From Granulicella sibirica (GTDB lineage: Bacteria > Acidobacteriota > Terriglobia > Terriglobales > Acidobacteriaceae), in the NCBI RefSeq assembly GCF_004115155.1, contig NZ_RDSM01000001.1:2170001-2234000 (forward strand): a DNA stretch of 64,000 nt, written 5' to 3'. The notes beneath the pieces are model-generated. The model made no database searches, was not told the DNA's origin, and saw only the letters and a list, made by a program, of their open reading frames with translations. Positions 60,707 through 64,000 of the stretch are shown one piece after another. The position numbers were made by a program, and so were the translations under genes. How positions within the stretch are numbered: the first letter of the stretch is position 1; each line of letters opens with the position of its first letter.

Positions 60707-61911
60707 CGCTGCACGCTCCGCATCCAGTTCCCAAATTTCAACCCGACCCACGTTCCAACCGATCCATAGATTACGGCCTCGGCCACTCCGCGAGCCAACT
60801 CTGCCGGTCCCGCCGGATCGAACCACCTGCGCATCCGGTCGTATCCGTCTGGAGGCGAATTGTAATCGAAGTAGATCGTTCCAAAAAAGCGGTTTGCACT
60901 CGCCTTCGAGAGTAGAAAGCTGGCAAAAGGCCATTCCACCACGACGAGGACTGCCGTGAAGATCAGGCTCGAAACGAGTGCGAGCTTCCACGTCTTCCAC
61001 CCCTTCGTCCTCTGCCACAGCAGGTCCAAGGCGATCGCCGGGACGATGATCAGGATGGGAAACTTCGCCGGGACGAGATGCGTGACTTGGTTCAGCACCG
61101 GCCCAAGCTTAGGCGATGCCGAGACCAGAGGAAATATCAGGATCTCCCCGATGCCGATGATGGTATAAATCGCCGCGGTAATCGTGCAGGCCCACTTCGC
61201 CTGGGACGATTGCGACAGCAGCGCGAAGATGAGCGGAACTGCGGCTCCCATGACGACGTAGGCGGTAGCCGTGTGCAGCTTGAAGTCCACCGTCTTCTCG
61301 AGCAGGAAGAACATCTGCCCGCCCACCATCAGGCCGCCCAAGTACAGATACAGAATCTGCAGCTTTCGATGGGCTTCCGTCTCGCTCGCCGCCCGATTCA
61401 TCGCCGCAAGTGTCAGGAAAAGCATGCCCATCGCCACACACCGGATTCCGAGGATTAGGAGGGTGTGCGGAGGGCTGATGATCTTCACATCCAGCCCATA
61501 GGCGGCGTGCCACCAGTTATCGAACGGCCCTGAGGTAATCATTGCGATGCCGCCCCAGGCCGCCAGGAATGCCCCCAGCGGTGCCTTGAAGCCGAGTACA
61601 CTCACGGATTCGTCCCGCATGTGCTGCGACTTGCCAAAGGTGGTGGTGAAGATAAGGTTTCCACAGATGACCGCCGCAATTACTCCACAGGCGTAGATCA
61701 TGATATGGGCAGGTGTTAGAAAGCTGTCTCGACCGATCGACCGGTGCCACGCGACGTCCCATTGCCCGCCAAAGGAAGACGAGGTGACCGCGAGCGCACC
61801 CCAGTAGATATACCAGGGGACTCCCGCTGCCCGGGCGGAAGTACTCGGACGGGCGACGCTTTGACTTCGTGAGGAGCGGAGCGGCGGGTGGACGATACCG
61901 GCTGTCGACAT
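60703..61911 (-). CDS. Polytopic membrane protein, unknown family
   Basis: Protein of 402 residues with about ten predicted membrane segments (WYIYWGALAVTSSSFGGQWD, PAHIMIYACGVIAAVICGNL, HTATAYVVMGAAVPLIFALL, TITAAIYTIIGIGEILIFPL). Conserved-looking polar and His residues occur in GQWDVAWHRSIGRDSFLTPA, NWWHAAYGLD and SPPHTLLILG. ATG 61911 with AGGAG seven bases upstream is chosen over the frame to 61977. Its stop overlaps the GTG of the HxHPE protein, so the two form an operon. I do not recognise the family; a metal- or heme-linked membrane process is a weak inference from the histidines. Confidence 0.74.
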   Translation of the reverse strand: MSTAGIVHPPLRSSRSQSVARPSTSARAAGVPWYIYWGALAVTSSSFGGQWDVAWHRSIGRDSFLTPAHIMIYACGVIAAVICGNLIFTTTFGKSQHMRDESVSVLGFKAPLGAFLAAWGGIAMITSGPFDNWWHAAYGLDVKIISPPHTLLILGIRCVAMGMLFLTLAAMNRAASETEAHRKLQILYLYLGGLMVGGQMFFLLEKTVDFKLHTATAYVVMGAAVPLIFALLSQSSQAKWACTITAAIYTIIGIGEILIFPLVSASPKLGPVLNQVTHLVPAKFPILIIVPAIALDLLWQRTKGWKTWKLALVSSLIFTAVLVVVEWPFASFLLSKASANRFFGTIYFDYNSPPDGYDRMRRWFDPAGPAELARGVAEAVIYGSVGTWVGLKFGNWMRSVQR

Positions 61912-62030
61912 AAGCGACTCCTGCGAATCTCGGATCTTTGCGCATTTAATCGTATACCCGCTATTACCTACAGACACTTCGAATCTCCGACGCGGAACTA
62001 AAGCACATCACCTCACCAATGAACCGGAGT

Positions 62031-62055
62031 AATGTGAGTCTTTATGACTCACATT
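62031..62055. promoter_or_regulatory. HAIR-like (HspR) inverted repeat upstream of clpB
   Basis: AATGTGAGTC and GACTCACATT are perfect ten-base arms around TTTAT. The inner part reads GAGT-N7-ACTC, the core spacing of the HspR-associated repeat CTTGAGT-N7-ACTCAAG. It lies 64 bases before the clpB ATG, so HspR-type repression of clpB is likely. No hspR gene is in the window. Confidence 0.65.
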
Positions 62056-62119
62056 TTATGCATCTTTTATTCGTCTGTGGCGTCTAAACTCTGACTCAAG
62101 CTTCAGAAGGAGACGCTTC

Positions 62120-64000
62120 ATGGCTATTCGTTGGGAGAAACTGACGGTCAAAGCCCAGGCTGCGGTGCAAAGCGCTGCTGCCATCGCAAGTGAAAATGGA
62201 AATCCCGAGGTGCTCCCCGTCCACCTCGCCGCAGCTCTGCTCGAAGACCGCGAGGGTGTTGTGGTCCCCGTACTGGAAAAAGTGGGTGTGCCCGTCGAGC
62301 GGCTCCTTGCGGGAGTGAACGCGGCTATCGAGAAGTTGCCCAAGGTCCAGGGTGGCGGACAGCCCGGGCTCGCGCAGTCGACACAACGCGTCCTCGACCA
62401 GGCGTTTCAGGAGGCCGAGTCCTTCAAGGATGAGTACTGCTCGACCGAGCACCTGCTGCTCGGGCTGACCGATGCCAAGGTCGGTCGCGCGGGTGGAGGA
62501 GCCGAAGTCGTTCAGACTGCTCTCGCTAGCTTCGGGGCTACGCATGACGCCATCCTGCGCGCCCTCACCGCAGTTCGTGGATCGCAGCGCGTCACGGACC
62601 AGAATCCCGAGGGCAAATATCAGGTCCTCGAGAAGTACGCCAAGGACCTTACGGAGATGGCGCGTCGGGGAAAACTCGATCCCGTAATCGGTCGCGATGA
62701 GGAGATTCGGCGCGTTGTCCAGGTGCTGAGCCGCCGGACGAAGAACAATCCTGTGCTCATCGGCGAACCGGGCGTTGGCAAGACTGCGATCGTCGAAGGT
62801 CTGGCTCGGCGAATCTTCCTTGGCGATGTTCCTGAGATTCTGCGCGACAAACGCGTCGTCTCGCTCGATCTGGCTTCCATGATCGCCGGAGCGAAGTTCC
62901 GTGGGGAGTTCGAGGAGCGTCTCAAAGCTGTCCTTAAGGAGATCGAGGAGTCCAACGGCGAGATCATCCTCTTCATCGACGAGCTTCACACGCTCGTCGG
63001 AGCCGGAGCATCGGAAGGCTCGCTCGATGCGAGCAATATGCTCAAGCCTGCGCTGGCTCGTGGCGGTCTTCGCGCGATTGGTGCGACGACGCTTGCCGAG
63101 TATCGCAAGTACATCGAGAAGGATGCGGCGCTCGAGCGGCGTTTCCAGATCGTCTATGTGGGCGAGCCGAACGTTGAGGATACAGTCGCGATCCTTCGTG
63201 GCCTGAAGGAGAAGTACGAAGCTCACCACAAGGTGCGGATCAAGGATGCTGCCATCGTTGCCGCGGCGACGCTTTCGCATCGGTACATCTCGGACCGTTT
63301 CCTTCCTGACAAGGCTATCGACCTTGTCGACGAAGCTGCGGCTGCGCTTGCCATTCAGATCGGCTCTGTTCCGGTTGAGATCGACGATCTTGAGCGTCGC
63401 GGAACTTCGCTCGAGATCGAGAAGGCTGCGTTGCGGCGCGAGACCGATCCTGCGAGCCGTGAGCGTCTGGAAGTAGTCGAGAAGGAGCTTGCCGAGGTTC
63501 AGGAATCTGCTGCTGGACTGCGTGCTCGCTGGCAGACAGAAAAGGGAGCGATCGGCAAGATCGCGGAGCTCAAGGCTGCGCTCGAGAACCTGCGTTTCCA
63601 GGCTGGCGAAGAGACCCGCAAGGGCAATCTCCAACGTGCGGCCGAACTGCAGTATGGCGAGATTCCGCGTCTCGAAGCCGAACTCGGGCGTCTCACCAAC
63701 TCGCAGGATGCGATCAATGCGGGAACGACGCATCGCATGCTGAAGGAAGAGGTGGATGAGGAAGACATCGCGGCTGTCGTCTCGAAGTGGACTGGAATTC
63801 CGATCTCCAAGATGCTTGAAGGCGAGATGCAGAAGCTTGTCCAGATGGAAGCTCGCCTGCGCGAGCGGGTTGTTGGACAGGATCGAGCGCTTGAGGCAGT
63901 TGCCAATGCCATTCGGCGTTCGCGTGCTGGACTAAGCGATCCGAAGCGTCCGATCGGGAGCTTCATCTTTCTTGGTCCGACTGGAGTTGGGAAGACGGAG
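62120..64000 (+). CDS. clpB: ClpB disaggregase (3' end outside window)
   Basis: Hsp100 AAA+ chaperone that, with DnaK, threads proteins out of aggregates. The first 627 codons are present. The N domain ([40 protein letters not shown]) is followed by AAA-1 with Walker A at 215-222 (GEPGVGKT) and Walker B in [15 protein letters not shown], the coiled-coil middle domain ([36 protein letters not shown]), and the start of AAA-2 up to its Walker A (GPTGVGKTE, where the window stops). AAGGAG precedes the ATG by eight bases. The middle domain distinguishes it from ClpA/ClpC. The HAIR-like repeat upstream predicts heat-shock control. Confidence 0.96.
   Translation, partial: MAIRWEKLTVKAQAAVQSAAAIASENGNPEVLPVHLAAALLEDREGVVVPVLEKVGVPVERLLAGVNAAIEKLPKVQGGGQPGLAQSTQRVLDQAFQEAESFKDEYCSTEHLLLGLTDAKVGRAGGGAEVVQTALASFGATHDAILRALTAVRGSQRVTDQNPEGKYQVLEKYAKDLTEMARRGKLDPVIGRDEEIRRVVQVLSRRTKNNPVLIGEPGVGKTAIVEGLARRIFLGDVPEILRDKRVVSLDLASMIAGAKFRGEFEERLKAVLKEIEESNGEIILFIDELHTLVGAGASEGSLDASNMLKPALARGGLRAIGATTLAEYRKYIEKDAALERRFQIVYVGEPNVEDTVAILRGLKEKYEAHHKVRIKDAAIVAAATLSHRYISDRFLPDKAIDLVDEAAAALAIQIGSVPVEIDDLERRGTSLEIEKAALRRETDPASRERLEVVEKELAEVQESAAGLRARWQTEKGAIGKIAELKAALENLRFQAGEETRKGNLQRAAELQYGEIPRLEAELGRLTNSQDAINAGTTHRMLKEEVDEEDIAAVVSKWTGIPISKMLEGEMQKLVQMEARLRERVVGQDRALEAVANAIRRSRAGLSDPKRPIGSFIFLGPTGVGKTE

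Noticed and set aside
62096..63733. A 545-residue open frame on the - strand
   Set aside because: It is antisense to clpB and has no coherent domain; clpB is certain.

Overview
The window looks like chromosomal DNA of an Acidobacteriota member, probably class Terriglobia (Granulicella/Terriglobus/Edaphobacter-like). The reasons are indirect: GC-rich codon use, a TonB receptor with a carboxypeptidase-regulatory-like domain, exported sugar oxidoreductases, S53 and M15 peptidases, a Tes-like radical SAM protein in a bacterium, and dispersed intergenic repeats. This placement is inference from gene content; no 16S rRNA gene is present. I saw no tRNA, rRNA, CRISPR array, insertion sequence or prophage. 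Both ends cut genes: bamA on the left and clpB on the right.

Layout. 1-7.5 kb: bamA (partial), a frameshifted membrane-anchored protein, an exported M20 amidohydrolase and a TonB-dependent receptor. 7.5-14.1 kb: a stand-alone molybdopterin oxidoreductase, an NTF2-like exported protein, a TetR-controlled isochorismatase/MFS efflux operon with two palindromic operators, then a convergent Nmad2-like/DUF1643 pair of possible nucleic-acid-modification genes. 14.2-19.1 kb: an exported sugar-acid island (mannonate-dehydratase-like enolase, TIM-barrel isomerase, two Gfo/Idh/MocA oxidoreductases). 19.4-27.4 kb: S53 peptidase with a lysine-rich tail, XRE-cupin regulator, FN3 lipoprotein, transaldolase, an MhqO/MhqD-like quinone-detoxification pair and a CDF metal exporter.

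27.5-36.6 kb is an envelope locus. A small transpeptidase-type PBP and a SpoIID/LytB-metallopeptidase fusion on the + strand run into a - strand operon of DUF1175 lipoprotein, thioester alpha-2-macroglobulin and a polytopic membrane protein. 36.9-39.1 kb carries a radical SAM protein of the tetraether-synthase (Tes/MJ0619) family, a candidate for membrane-spanning lipid synthesis. 39.3-41.6 kb holds a VapC/Phd toxin-antitoxin pair with an obvious operator, a HEAT-like protein and an exported M15 peptidase.

41.7-50.9 kb holds yceH and a compact chemosensory operon (cheW-mcp-cheA-cheR-cheD-cheX-cheB-cheY-cheX) with mostly overlapping genes and a sigma28-like promoter. 50.9-62 kb: a giant GH13 protein, an exported hypothetical, prfA, an ATP-dependent DNA ligase, and a two-gene membrane operon with HxHPE motifs. 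The window ends in clpB, preceded by a HAIR-like (HspR) inverted repeat. Two families of short intergenic repeats recur at distant sites.
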